Shown: one piece after another, positions 56,345-64,000 of the stretch
Numbering within the stretch: the first letter of the stretch is position 1
Layout: every line of letters begins with the position of its first letter
NCBI RefSeq assembly: GCF_008107625.1
Contig: NZ_SDKK01000004.1
Location: 121,276 to 185,275, forward strand
Direction of reading: 5' to 3'
DNA length: 64,000 nucleotides
Origin: Zoogloea oleivorans
GTDB lineage: Bacteria; Pseudomonadota; Gammaproteobacteria; Burkholderiales; Rhodocyclaceae
The notes under the pieces: model-generated
The model's database searches: none
Seen by the model: the letters and a program-made list of their open reading frames with translations, nothing else
Told to the model about the DNA's origin: nothing
Position numbers and translations under genes: made by a program

Positions 56345-57145
56345 TCAGCCCAGGCTGTCGAGACAGCGGGCGATCGCCGGCAGGCCCTCACGGATGGCTG
56401 CCGGCCCCGGCGCCAGCAATATCGCCGACTTCACTTCAAACACCCGCTCGTCACGCACCGCCGGCAACACATCCCAGCCGGGCCGCGACGTCACGTGGGC
56501 CGGCTGGAAGTGCTTGCCGCACCACGACCCGATGATCACATCCGGCGCGCGCGGAATGACCAGCGCCGCGTCGGCGAGAATGCGGTCCTTGGCGCTGTGA
56601 TGCACCGACAACTCGCCAAAGCAGTCTTCACCGCCGGCAATGCCGATCAGCTCCGACACCCAGCGGATGCCGGTGATCAGCGGCTCGTTCCACTCTTCAA
56701 AATAGACTTTCGGCCGACGTCCCAGCCGCGCCGCACGCGCTTCGCCTGCAACCCGGGCAGTGGCGATGCCCTGCTCCAGCTCGGCCACCAGCGCCAGCGC
56801 CCTGGCCTCGGCACCCACCAGCCGGCCGACGGTTTCGATCATCGCCAGGATGCCGTCCACGCTGCGGTGGTTGAAGACATGCACAGCCACGCCAGCCTTG
56901 ACCAGATCGCGGGCGATCTCGCCCTGCAGATCCGAGAAGGCCAGCACCAGGTCCGGCTCGACGGCGAGGATGCGCTCGATTTTGGCACTGCTGAAGCCGC
57001 TGACCTTGGGCTTCTCCTTGCGCGCCCGCGGCGGGTGGGTAGTGAAGCCGGAGATGCCGGCGATACGCGCCTCCTCACCAAGGAGGTACAGCACTTCGAC
57101 GGTTTCGGTGGACAGGCAGACGATGCGCCGGGGGAGTCGGGACAT
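56345..57145 (-). CDS. BtuF-like cobalamin-binding-domain protein without signal peptide
   Basis: This is a 266-aa protein with the class III periplasmic-binding fold (PRRIVCLSTETVEVLYLLGEEARIAGISGFT; IERILAVEPDLVLAFSDLQ; VFEVKSAILLAPGPAAIREGL). The ATG at 57145 begins almost directly at the first strand, so no signal peptide is present; an extended upstream frame does not supply one either. Members of this type occur beside cobalamin genes and are annotated as cobalamin-binding proteins, but a cytoplasmic location would mean a role other than ABC import, for example corrinoid handling. It is the last gene of the minus-strand cobalamin cluster, 17 nt after a secreted hypothetical protein. Confidence 0.8.
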   Translation of the reverse strand: MSRLPRRIVCLSTETVEVLYLLGEEARIAGISGFTTHPPRARKEKPKVSGFSSAKIERILAVEPDLVLAFSDLQGEIARDLVKAGVAVHVFNHRSVDGILAMIETVGRLVGAEARALALVAELEQGIATARVAGEARAARLGRRPKVYFEEWNEPLITGIRWVSELIGIAGGEDCFGELSVHHSAKDRILADAALVIPRAPDVIIGSWCGKHFQPAHVTSRPGWDVLPAVRDERVFEVKSAILLAPGPAAIREGLPAIARCLDSLG

Positions 57146-57162
57146 GGCTTTTCTCGGCAGAT

Positions 57163-58182
57163 TCAGCGGGGGAAGGGGGACGGGCAGGCGGACGTGTCGC
57201 CCGCCGGATTGCACAGCCGCACCTGGGCCAGGAAGGCTTCGGCGGCAAGCTTCGGCTTGCGGCTGTCGAGCTGCACCTTTGCCGCGTCGGCGGCAGGCAG
57301 GCGCCAGGCACGCTGGACCACGTAGAGGTAATCCGGCCCTTCGATGGCTTTCACAACGGCCATTTCGGCGTAATTGGTGTCAGGTACCTGCGGGCAGACG
57401 AGGTAAGTCTGCAGGCTGGCGCCGGACGAGGCCTCTTCGGCGGGCAAAGCTTCCACCGCAGCGGGCGCCACACCGCAGCGACGCGCACGGGCCTGCTGCA
57501 TGCCTTCCAGCAGCGCACGGGCCTGGCCGGGGCTTTTCAGGCGCGGCAGGCCCTGCACACCGACCAGTTGGGTCCATTCCCGCGCGCTGTCGCCGGCCGG
57601 CACAAAGTCGGCACTCCAGCCGGCCGGGCTGTTGGCATTGGCCACCGGCAAACTATCCGCCGGCAGGGGCAGGTTGAGCCAGCGCACCGCACCGCCGGCC
57701 TCCTCCGTGCTGCGAACAGCCGCCAGTTCGCGCAGGCGCCGGTAGGGTGGATCGAGCACGGCCTGGAAGTCTCCGGTGCCGCTTTCCGCCACCATCAGGC
57801 GCGACACGCTCTGCTCGAAGCTGTACCAGGCGTCGTACTTGCGGATCACCCCGCAGGCATTCACGGTCCACCGTTCAAGCGCGTGATGGATGCGTTGCGG
57901 ACGGGTTTCGATGAGATCCGGCGCGGCCTGCACGGTATCCACCACGCGCACGTCGGCACACGGCTTGATGCGGGCCTCGAGGGCGACGATGCGCGCCAGC
58001 ACCTTGTCCTGGGCACTCGCTCGGCGCCAGGCACCGGCAAAACCCGGCACCTGGCGCTGGTCGGCCGGAAGCGCCGCCACCTGACCGATGCGCGTGACCA
58101 TCTCGCCCGGCAGCGGACCGCTGTCGACAGCCAGCACAGGCCCCGCCAGCAGCAGCGCGAGGCACAGTCCACGCACCTTCAT
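57163..58182 (-). CDS. Secreted protein of unknown function in the cobalamin cluster
   Basis: This is a 339-aa exported protein. The ATG at 58182 overlaps the btuF stop (ATGA) and opens a signal peptide (KVRGLCLALLLAGPVLAV). The mature part has about seven cysteines (KPCADV, VNACGVI, RRCGVAP, YLVCPQ, RLCNPAG, TSACPSP), an uneven composition and no motif I recognise. Tight coupling to btuF and to the BtuF-like gene suggests a link to corrinoid uptake or to the envelope, but this is only context. An alternative is an unrelated lysozyme-inhibitor-like or stress protein that has inserted in the operon. Confidence 0.7.
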   Translation of the reverse strand: MKVRGLCLALLLAGPVLAVDSGPLPGEMVTRIGQVAALPADQRQVPGFAGAWRRASAQDKVLARIVALEARIKPCADVRVVDTVQAAPDLIETRPQRIHHALERWTVNACGVIRKYDAWYSFEQSVSRLMVAESGTGDFQAVLDPPYRRLRELAAVRSTEEAGGAVRWLNLPLPADSLPVANANSPAGWSADFVPAGDSAREWTQLVGVQGLPRLKSPGQARALLEGMQQARARRCGVAPAAVEALPAEEASSGASLQTYLVCPQVPDTNYAEMAVVKAIEGPDYLYVVQRAWRLPAADAAKVQLDSRKPKLAAEAFLAQVRLCNPAGDTSACPSPFPR

Positions 58183-59048
58183 CGCCGCGCCCGCGCTTCG
58201 TCGAGCTGGCCGCACAAGCGCTCGGCACCGTCGAGGATGCGTGGCGTGTGGCGCTGGATCAACCCCGGCGGGATGAAGAACAGGTTGCCCCGCGCCACCG
58301 CGCTCAGCCGCGTCCACTGACGCCAGTCGTCCAGCCACTCCGGGCGCTCCTCACCCATGCCACTGGCAACGATGGCCTCCGGCGCGGCGGCCAGCACGGC
58401 CTCGGTATCCACCACCGGGGCCAGCACCGGCAGCTTGGCAAAAACGTTCTCGCCGCCGCACAGGCGGATCACGTCGGAAATGAGGTGCTCGCCATTAACC
58501 GTCATCAGCGGACGGTTCCAGGCTTCGTAGAAGAGGCGCACCGGCGGCCGCGCCGAATATTTCGCCGACAGGGCCGCATGGCGCTTGCGAAAGGCCTGGG
58601 CGGCCGCGTCACCGGCTGCCTCGGTACCCGCCAGCTTGCCAAGCTGGGCAATGCTTTTCGCCACATCGTCGATGCGCCGCGGTTCGTTAATGAAGACCGG
58701 AATGCCGAGGGCTTTCAGCTTGCCCAGGTGGGCGTCCCGGTTGCCGCTTTTCCAGGCAATCACCAGATCGGGCTTGAGGGCAGCGACCTTTTCCATATCC
58801 ACCGAGGTGTAGCCGCCCACACGGGCAATCTTCTTGGCCGCCTCCGGATAGTCGCTGTACTGCACCGCGCCCACCACCCGGTCGGCGGCCCCCGCCGCAA
58901 AGAGCATCTCGGTAATGTGCGGCGCCAGGCTGACGATGCGTTTCGCCGGCTGGGCAAGGTGGACGGCCTGACCCTGGTCGTCGATGAGGTCGATGGCCGC
59001 GTGAGCGGCGCCAGAGGCGAGCAGCAGGGCAAGGAACAAACGGCGCAT
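58179..59048 (-). CDS. btuF: Periplasmic cobalamin-binding protein of an ABC importer
   Basis: This is a 289-aa BtuF-like binding protein with a signal peptide (RRLFLALLLASGAAHA). Family sequence: RIVSLAPHITEMLFAAGAADRVVGAVQYSDYPEAA, RVGGYTSVDMEKVAALKPDLVIAWKSGN, GLIQRHTPRILDGAERLC. It captures vitamin B12 for the BtuCD transporter; btuC and btuD are not in this window. The start at 59048 was chosen by the signal peptide; the frame is open upstream. It lies 22 nt after cobC and overlaps the next gene by 4 nt. Confidence 0.9.
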   Translation of the reverse strand: MRRLFLALLLASGAAHAAIDLIDDQGQAVHLAQPAKRIVSLAPHITEMLFAAGAADRVVGAVQYSDYPEAAKKIARVGGYTSVDMEKVAALKPDLVIAWKSGNRDAHLGKLKALGIPVFINEPRRIDDVAKSIAQLGKLAGTEAAGDAAAQAFRKRHAALSAKYSARPPVRLFYEAWNRPLMTVNGEHLISDVIRLCGGENVFAKLPVLAPVVDTEAVLAAAPEAIVASGMGEERPEWLDDWRQWTRLSAVARGNLFFIPPGLIQRHTPRILDGAERLCGQLDEARARR

Positions 59049-59070
59049 GGGGTGGAGTCTCACAATCGGC

Positions 59071-60042
59071 TTACAGTCGGGAGAGGGCCGCTTCAAGGCG
59101 GGCCCACTCGATTTCATGGCCCGGCAAGCCAAAGCGCAGGCCCGCCGGAGTTTCAAACAAACGGGTCAGGACGCCCTGCTCCGCCAGCCGCGCATGGATC
59201 ACCACGGCAGCCGGCGTCGGCCGCCACTGAAACAGGGCCGTGCCGGCACCACCAACGAGTCCGTGGCGATCAAGCAAATCGGCCAGCCGACGGCTATCCG
59301 CCACCAGACGCGCCCGCGCGGCGGCCTGCCAGGCCTGGTCGGACAAAGCGGCAGCCGTCACTGCCCGCGCCGGACCTGAGACGGCCCACGGCCCGAGGCG
59401 TTCCGCCAATTGTTCCAGAAGCGCCGCTTCGGCAAACACGAAACCCACCCGCGCACCGGCCAGCCCGAAGAATTTGCCGATCGAGCGCAGCACCACCAGT
59501 CCGGGGCACCCGGCCAGCGGCACCAGGCTGGCCGCCGTCTCGGCGTCGAGGAAGGCCTCGTCGACGATCAAACGGCCGCCGCGGTCGGCCAGCCCGGCAT
59601 GCCAGGCAAGGAGTTGTTCACGGGGAAAACACTGGCCATCCGGGTTGTTCGGCTGGACCAGCAGCAGGGTGTCGGCCGTGGCAACCGCCGCATCGATCCC
59701 GGCAGCCGGCAGCGCGCGCACCTGATGATCGCGCCAGGCGTAGGGATGCTCGGCGTAGGTCGGCGCCAGCGTCACCACCCGCCCCGGCGAAAAACAGCTC
59801 GGCAGAGCCTGGATCGCCGCCTGCGAGCCAGCCACCGGAAGCAGGTTCGGACTGCCGTAAAAGGCGGCCGCCGCCGCCTCCAGCCCATCATCCATCTCCG
59901 GCAAGCGCTGCCAGGCCTCGGGCGCCAGGGGTGGCACCGGATAGGCCTGCGGGTTGATGCCGGTGGACAAATCCACCCAGTCGGCCAGCGGAATCCCGTA
60001 ATGCCGCGCCGCAGCGCGCAACCGCCCACCGTGCTCAAGCAT
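59071..60042 (-). CDS. cobC: Threonine-phosphate decarboxylase-type aminotransferase (CobC/CobD)
   Basis: This PLP-dependent fold-I enzyme (323 aa) makes (R)-1-amino-2-propanol phosphate, the linker to the lower ligand of cobalamin. Evidence: [31 protein letters not shown] at the N-terminus, [32 protein letters not shown] and the PLP-lysine segment [16 protein letters not shown]. It overlaps cbiB by 8 nt, fitting a functional pair: CobC makes the aminopropanol phosphate and CbiB attaches it. Confidence 0.93.
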   Translation of the reverse strand: MLEHGGRLRAAARHYGIPLADWVDLSTGINPQAYPVPPLAPEAWQRLPEMDDGLEAAAAAFYGSPNLLPVAGSQAAIQALPSCFSPGRVVTLAPTYAEHPYAWRDHQVRALPAAGIDAAVATADTLLLVQPNNPDGQCFPREQLLAWHAGLADRGGRLIVDEAFLDAETAASLVPLAGCPGLVVLRSIGKFFGLAGARVGFVFAEAALLEQLAERLGPWAVSGPARAVTAAALSDQAWQAAARARLVADSRRLADLLDRHGLVGGAGTALFQWRPTPAAVVIHARLAEQGVLTRLFETPAGLRFGLPGHEIEWARLEAALSRL

Positions 60043-60973
60043 GGCTCAACACACTCACGGCCGCGACCACCAGCAGCCACAGCCAGATGCTGTTCTGCAC
60101 CAGTACCAGGGCCTTGTCGATATCAGCCGCCCCGGGCGGCTTGCCGGCGCCCAGCGGCGGACGCTCTTCCAGCTGTCCATGGTAGATGGCCGGGCCACCG
60201 AGGGCGACATCCAGCGATCCGGCACCGGCCGACATCACCGGGCCTGCGTTGGGACTGTCCCAGCTCGGGGCCTGAGTGCGCCAGCAACGCAGGGCATTGG
60301 ACGTGTGGCCCAGCAGCGCGTAGCTGAGGGCCGTCAAACGGGCCGGAATGTAGTTGAGCACGTCATCGATGCGCGCCGCCGCCCAGCCGAAACGCAGGTA
60401 ACGCTCGGTGCGGTAACCCCACATGGCGTCCAGCGTATTGGCGAGGCGGAACATCAGCGCCCCCGGCCCGCCCAGCACGGCAAACCAGAACAGCGCGCCA
60501 AAGATGGCGTCGTTGCCGTTTTCCAGTACCGATTCGACGGTGGCCTTGGCCACGCCGGTTTCATCCAGCTCACGCGTATCGCGGGAAACAATCCACGACA
60601 AACGCTGACGCGCGCCGGGCAGATCACCGGCCAGCAGCGGCGTCGCTACCGCGCGGGCGTGCTCGGCCAGGCTGCGGCTGCCGATTGCGAAATACAGCAG
60701 GCCCACGTCCAGCACCAGCCCCAGCCACAGGTTGCTGATGCGCAGGGAGCCGGCCAGCGCCACCCACGGCAGCACCGCCGCACTCCAGGCCAGCAGCCCG
60801 ACACCGCGGTTGGCGCCCAGGCGCCGGAACAGCCGCTCCACTGCCGCGGCATAGCGGCCAAAGCCCACCAGGGGATGAAAACGTGGCGGCTCGCCGAACA
60901 GGCGGTCGAGCAGCAGGCCCAACGCCATCGGAATGGCAATCGGGAAGAGGGCGGCGAGGTACAGGACGGACAT
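60035..60973 (-). CDS. cbiB: Adenosylcobinamide-phosphate synthase
   Basis: This membrane protein (312 aa) attaches the aminopropanol arm to adenosylcobyric acid. The ATG at 60973 begins a hydrophobic N-terminus ([27 protein letters not shown]) with the family motif [19 protein letters not shown]; a GTG at 60997 is possible. Further markers: [49 protein letters not shown] and [13 protein letters not shown]. It is divergent from cobQ with only about 39 nt between the start codons, so there is no room for a cobalamin riboswitch. Confidence 0.94.
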   Translation of the reverse strand: MSVLYLAALFPIAIPMALGLLLDRLFGEPPRFHPLVGFGRYAAAVERLFRRLGANRGVGLLAWSAAVLPWVALAGSLRISNLWLGLVLDVGLLYFAIGSRSLAEHARAVATPLLAGDLPGARQRLSWIVSRDTRELDETGVAKATVESVLENGNDAIFGALFWFAVLGGPGALMFRLANTLDAMWGYRTERYLRFGWAAARIDDVLNYIPARLTALSYALLGHTSNALRCWRTQAPSWDSPNAGPVMSAGAGSLDVALGGPAIYHGQLEERPPLGAGKPPGAADIDKALVLVQNSIWLWLLVVAAVSVLSHA

Positions 60974-61012
60974 GGGATAATCGAAAACTTTTTGCACTCA
61001 GGATTGTAAGTC

Positions 61013-62524
61013 ATGCGTCAAGCCCACACCCTGATGGTTCAGGGCACGACCTCCGACGCCGGCAAAAGCACGCTGGTCGCCGGCCTGGCCCGCCTGCTGT
61101 GGCGGCGCGGCGTGCGCGTCGTGCCTTTCAAGCCCCAGAACATGGCGCTCAATTCGGCGGTAACGGTGGATGGCGGCGAAATCGGCCGCGCCCAGGCCCT
61201 GCAGGCCGTCGCCGCCGGCCTCGAACCGCACACCGACATGAACCCGGTGCTTCTCAAGCCGTCCACCGACATCGGCGCCCAGGTCATCATCCACGGCCGC
61301 GCCGTCGCTCAATTGTCGGCACGCGATTACCACGAGTACAAACCGCGGGCGATGGCCGCCGTGCTCGAAAGCTACGGCCGCCTCACCCAGCAATACGAAG
61401 CCGTGCTGGTGGAAGGTGCCGGCAGCCCCGCCGAAATCAACCTGCGCGACCGCGACATCGCCAACATGGGCTTCGCCGAAGAGGTGGACTGCCCGGTGAT
61501 CCTCATCGCCGACATCGACCGGGGCGGCGTCTTCGCACACCTGGTCGGCACCCTGGACCTGCTCTCGCCGAGCGAGCAGGCGCGGGTCAAGGGCTTCGTC
61601 ATCAACCGCTTCCGCGGCGACATCGGCCTGCTGCAATCCGGTCTCGACTGGCTCGAAGAACGCACCGGCCGCCCGGTACTCGGCGTGCTGCCCTACCTGC
61701 ACGGGCTCTTCCTGGATGCCGAAGACGGCCTCGCCGACGCCCGCGCCGAGAAGAGCGAAGCGCGCCTGCGCGTCGTTGCGCCGGTTTATCCTCGCATCTC
61801 CAACCACACCGACCTCGACGCCCTGCGCCTGCATCCGCAGGTGGACTTCAGCTGGGTCGGGCCCGGCCAGGCCATTCCGCCCGCCGACCTGATCGTGCTG
61901 CCCGGCTCCAAGGCCGTGCAGGCCGACCTCGCCTGGCTGCGCAAACAGGGCTGGGACGACGCCATCCGGCGCCACCTGCGCTACGGCGGCAAGATCGTCG
62001 CCATCTGCGGCGGCTACCAGATGCTCGGCACCCAACTCCACGACCCACTGGGACTGGAAGGCGCCCCGGGCAGCATCGATGGTCTCGGCCTGCTCGATCT
62101 GGAAACCGTGCTGGAAGCCGAAAAGCAGCTCCACAACATCACCGGTACCCTCGCCCTGCCCGGCCACGCCCCGGTGTCCGGCTACGAAATCCACATGGGC
62201 ATCACCCGCGGCCCGGCACTGGAACACCCGAGCACGCTTCTGGCCGATGGCCGCCCCGACGGCGCCCTGTCGGACGACGGGCAGATCCTCGGCAGCTACC
62301 TGCACGGACTCTTCGATCACCCGGACGCGCTCGCCGCCCTCCTCGCCTGGGCCGGCGTGACCGACGCCGAGCGCATCGACCTGTCCGCCCGGCGCCAGGC
62401 CGATCTCGAGCGACTCGCCGACAGCATCGAAGCGCACATGGACTTGCCGCGTCTGGCCGACTGCTTCGGCCCCGGCGCCGCCGCCGACGCCTTGCGGGCG
62501 CCATCCATGGACAAGCTTGCTTGA
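61013..62524 (+). CDS. cobQ: Cobyric acid synthase
   Basis: CobQ amidates four side chains of adenosylcobyrinic acid a,c-diamide with ATP and glutamine (503 aa). The N-terminal P-loop-like motif is [23 protein letters not shown] and the pattern [27 protein letters not shown] is typical. The class I glutaminase-like domain at about 260-450 has [12 protein letters not shown] with its Cys, and the YEIHMGIT region. It is transcribed away from cbiB. The early corrin-ring genes are absent from the window, so salvage of corrinoids with late synthesis is likely (inference). Confidence 0.96.
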   Translation: MRQAHTLMVQGTTSDAGKSTLVAGLARLLWRRGVRVVPFKPQNMALNSAVTVDGGEIGRAQALQAVAAGLEPHTDMNPVLLKPSTDIGAQVIIHGRAVAQLSARDYHEYKPRAMAAVLESYGRLTQQYEAVLVEGAGSPAEINLRDRDIANMGFAEEVDCPVILIADIDRGGVFAHLVGTLDLLSPSEQARVKGFVINRFRGDIGLLQSGLDWLEERTGRPVLGVLPYLHGLFLDAEDGLADARAEKSEARLRVVAPVYPRISNHTDLDALRLHPQVDFSWVGPGQAIPPADLIVLPGSKAVQADLAWLRKQGWDDAIRRHLRYGGKIVAICGGYQMLGTQLHDPLGLEGAPGSIDGLGLLDLETVLEAEKQLHNITGTLALPGHAPVSGYEIHMGITRGPALEHPSTLLADGRPDGALSDDGQILGSYLHGLFDHPDALAALLAWAGVTDAERIDLSARRQADLERLADSIEAHMDLPRLADCFGPGAAADALRAPSMDKLA

Positions 62525-62556
62525 CCGCTTCCCCGCCCCTCTCTAACATTCCCGCA

Positions 62557-62751
62557 ATGGACGCCGAACTCGCTTCTCTCGAACAAAAACTCGACCTGCT
62601 GATCAGCAAATGTGTTGCTGCGCAGGCCGAGAACCGCAACCTGCGGGCGCAGATCACGACCCTCGAAAACGCCAACCGCGAACTCACCGACAAGGTCGGA
62701 CTCGCCGGTAGCCGCCTCGAGGCCTTACTTGCCCGCATCCCCGAGGCCTGA
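62557..62751 (+). CDS. Small coiled-coil protein upstream of zapA (ZapB-like, TIGR02449-type)
   Basis: This is a 64-aa, nearly all-helical protein with heptad pattern (LASLEQKLDLLISKCVAAQAENRNLRAQITTLENANRELTDKV). Its place directly before zapA (1 nt between stop and ATG) and its size match the ZapB-like family found beside zapA in Beta- and Gammaproteobacteria. A role in FtsZ-ring organisation is inferred. The ribosome site is weak. Confidence 0.82.
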   Translation: MDAELASLEQKLDLLISKCVAAQAENRNLRAQITTLENANRELTDKVGLAGSRLEALLARIPEA

Positions 62752-62752
62752 C

Positions 62753-63034
62753 ATGGAACAGCTCGACATCAAGCTCCTGGGCCGCGAATACCGCGTTTCC
62801 TGCCGGCCCGAAGAAAAAGACGGCCTGCTCGCCGCAGTCACCTATCTCGACGACAAAATGCGCGACCTCGCCGAAAAAACCAACTCGGCCGGCGAGCGTC
62901 TGGCGGTCATGACCGCCCTCAACGTCACCCACGAATTTCTACAATTTCAGCGTGCCGGCGGGTTTGACATCCCGACACTCAAGCGTAGAATCGAGTCCAT
63001 CAACAGCCGTCTGGACGGCGCCCTGGCAGAGTAA
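62753..63034 (+). CDS. zapA: Cell-division protein ZapA
   Basis: This is a 93-aa FtsZ-binding protein that stabilises the Z ring. Family features are LDIKLLGREYRVSCRPEEKDGLLAAVTYLDDKMRD followed by a long C-terminal coiled-coil helix (LAVMTALNVTHEFLQF...RRIESINSRLDGAL). It starts 1 nt after the ZapB-like gene and is followed by 6S RNA, the common zapA-ssrS order of Proteobacteria. Confidence 0.92.
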   Translation: MEQLDIKLLGREYRVSCRPEEKDGLLAAVTYLDDKMRDLAEKTNSAGERLAVMTALNVTHEFLQFQRAGGFDIPTLKRRIESINSRLDGALAE

Positions 63035-63083
63035 AAACGCTTCCGGGCCCCTTTAAAACAGCGGCTGAAACAAGGTTTGATTA

Positions 63084-63265
63084 ATCCCCTGCGGTGTTGG
63101 TTAAGGCTGTAAATTCCTTGAACCAATGTCTTCGTGACATGGGTCGCTGCCCATAGAAACTGCTGGTGTGCGCGCTCCTCGTCGAGTGTGCCTGATGCGG
63201 AAGGAATGCGACCTCCCTGAACTCCGGTTCAGGATGAAAGCCTGACGGCATGCGCGGGGGACCCT
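63084..63265 (+). ncRNA. ssrS: 6S RNA
   Basis: A structured region of about 180 nt lies just after zapA, the conserved place of ssrS. The 5' segment tcccctgcg pairs with 3' cgcggggga, and aaggct pairs with agcct, to form the closing stem. The 3' side of the central bubble holds the small hairpin cctgaac-tcc-ggttcagg, the counterpart of the cttgaaccaagggttcaag hairpin in E. coli. 6S RNA mimics an open promoter and binds RNA polymerase with sigma70 in stationary phase. Ends are estimated from the outer stem. Confidence 0.85.
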
Positions 63266-63267
63266 AC

Positions 63268-63302
63268 AAAAAAAGCGCAGACATGATGTCTGCGCTTTTT
63301 TT
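63268..63302 (+). terminator. Intrinsic terminator after 6S RNA
   Basis: A perfect stem aaaagcgcagaca / tgtctgcgctttt with a 3-nt loop tga is followed by a T-run. It lies 10 nt after the estimated 3' end of 6S RNA. Confidence 0.9.
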
Positions 63303-63368
63303 ACGTCCGTAGCCGGCGTCCTGCTCCGGCCCGCGCCCCCAGGGGCGCCGGACCGGAAGAACCCGTAC

Positions 63369-63824
63369 TCAGTCCGGAGCCTTGAAACCGGCACCCGCCT
63401 TGTTGGCCAGGAAAGCCACGGCGCGCTTCAGCTCGTCGTCGGTCAGATCGGCCGCGCCGCCCTTCGGGGGCATTGCATTCTTGCCAGCCGCAGCCGACTT
63501 CACCAGACCGTCGAAGCCCAGCGCAAGACGCGGCGCCCAGGCAGCCTTGTCGCCAGCCTTCGGCGCACCGGCAGCACCACTCTCGTGACAGGCACCGCAC
63601 ACGGAAGCGTAGATGTCCTCACCCTTGCGGCTGCCCGGCGCGACGGCAGGCGCAGCGGCCAGCACGACACTGGCAACCGGCTGAATCAGCTTGGCGGCGA
63701 GCTCTTCGTCGACGGCAGCTTTCTTGCCGCAACCCACAAGCTGAGTGGCCAGGGCTGCAACACCAATGGAAAGCGCGATCCGCGCGTAGGAACGAACGGG
63801 GGCAGAGCGACGAAAATCCGACAT
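63369..63824 (-). CDS. Cytochrome c5-type monoheme lipoprotein
   Basis: This is a 151-aa periplasmic electron carrier. The ATG at 63824 has GAGGA upstream. The N-terminus has a lipoprotein signal with lipobox QLVGC, so the protein is probably membrane-anchored. The mature domain has one heme site, VCGACHESG (Cys-x2-Cys-His), and the axial Met in NAMPPKGG, followed by DLTDDELKRAVAFL as in the cytochrome c5 family. The partner oxidase or reductase is not in the window. It converges on the 6S RNA terminator. Confidence 0.93.
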   Translation of the reverse strand: MSDFRRSAPVRSYARIALSIGVAALATQLVGCGKKAAVDEELAAKLIQPVASVVLAAAPAVAPGSRKGEDIYASVCGACHESGAAGAPKAGDKAAWAPRLALGFDGLVKSAAAGKNAMPPKGGAADLTDDELKRAVAFLANKAGAGFKAPD

Positions 63825-63966
63825 GCTGAATTCCTCGAGTACGGGCAAGATTGAATAAGGCATTGATTATAGCGGGGCTATTCAACTTCTGTCAGGACAA
63901 GCATGGACTCCGCCGCCGAATCGCGCTATCCTGCGCGCCGCACAACGCAAAGTTGTCATCAACCGC

Positions 63967-64000
63967 GCGCCCGTAGCTCAGCTGGATAGAGTACTGCCCT
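63967..64000 (+). tRNA. tRNA-Arg (5' part only)
   Basis: The sequence gcgcccgtagctcagctggatagagtactgccct is the acceptor, D arm and start of the anticodon stem of a tRNA and fits bacterial tRNA-Arg. The anticodon lies beyond the right edge, so the isoacceptor is not determined. Confidence 0.75.

Noticed and set aside
60974-61012. Cobalamin riboswitch for the cob genes
   Set aside because: Only about 39 nt separate the divergent cbiB and cobQ starts, far too little for a B12 riboswitch, and no B12-box-like sequence was seen in the flanking gaps.

Overview
The window is a GC-rich, densely packed chromosomal segment from a Gram-negative bacterium. It most likely comes from the Betaproteobacteria, and the Rhodocyclales (Azospira/Dechloromonas-like) fit best. 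Supporting signs are the gene order zapB-like–zapA–6S RNA, the dac–ybeD–lipB–lipA cluster, two PEP-CTERM-type exported proteins, a CcoG protein beside an FNR/Anr box, a probable rhodoquinone enzyme (RquA) and many c-di-GMP and PAS signalling proteins. The genus is an inference from gene content only.

Layout. 0-13 kb: the 3' part of a DegP/MucD-type protease, a TonB-dependent receptor, a minus-strand heavy-metal efflux operon (small CzcI-like exported protein, TolC-like, adaptor, HME-RND pump, PII-like protein), then D,D-carboxypeptidase and the lipoate genes ybeD-lipB-lipA. 13-20 kb: a signalling block with a hybrid histidine kinase, a degenerate EAL protein, a NarL-type response regulator and a Crp-like/PAS/PAS/GGDEF fusion. 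20-28 kb: a sigma54 activator diverging from a five-gene operon with a clear -24/-12 promoter, encoding a Rieske protein, a PQQ dehydrogenase with a lanthanide-type Asp pair, an outer-membrane protein, a DUF1097 membrane protein and an AldA-type aldehyde dehydrogenase. 28-44 kb: purine-catabolic genes (uraD, adenine/adenosine deaminase, xdhABC-guaD) interleaved with a second hybrid kinase, a PEP-CTERM protein, ccoG, a CZB chemoreceptor-like protein and a PP2C phosphatase.

44-47 kb looks like an accessory island: a Phd/RelE-type toxin-antitoxin pair, a dense cluster of AT-rich palindromes, a DUF1016 PD-(D/E)XK nuclease and a 5'-truncated hsdS. 47-53 kb: an MFS exporter, a globin-coupled diguanylate cyclase, a B12-domain/radical SAM protein with a C-x4-C-x2-C motif, a second PEP-CTERM-like protein and tRNA-Leu(GAG). 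53-64 kb: dctA, sfsA, rquA, a cobalamin salvage/late-synthesis cluster (two BtuF-like proteins, cobC, cbiB, cobQ), zapB-like/zapA, 6S RNA, a cytochrome c5-type lipoprotein and the start of a tRNA-Arg.

The most unusual unit is the sigma54-controlled dehydrogenase operon at 20.2-27.9 kb. It lacks the usual cytochrome c partner and instead carries an exported Rieske [2Fe-2S] protein next to a PQQ enzyme that has the lanthanide-type Asp pair but lacks the vicinal cysteines. The Crp-PAS-PAS-GGDEF fusion and the palindrome cluster at 45 kb are the next most interesting.
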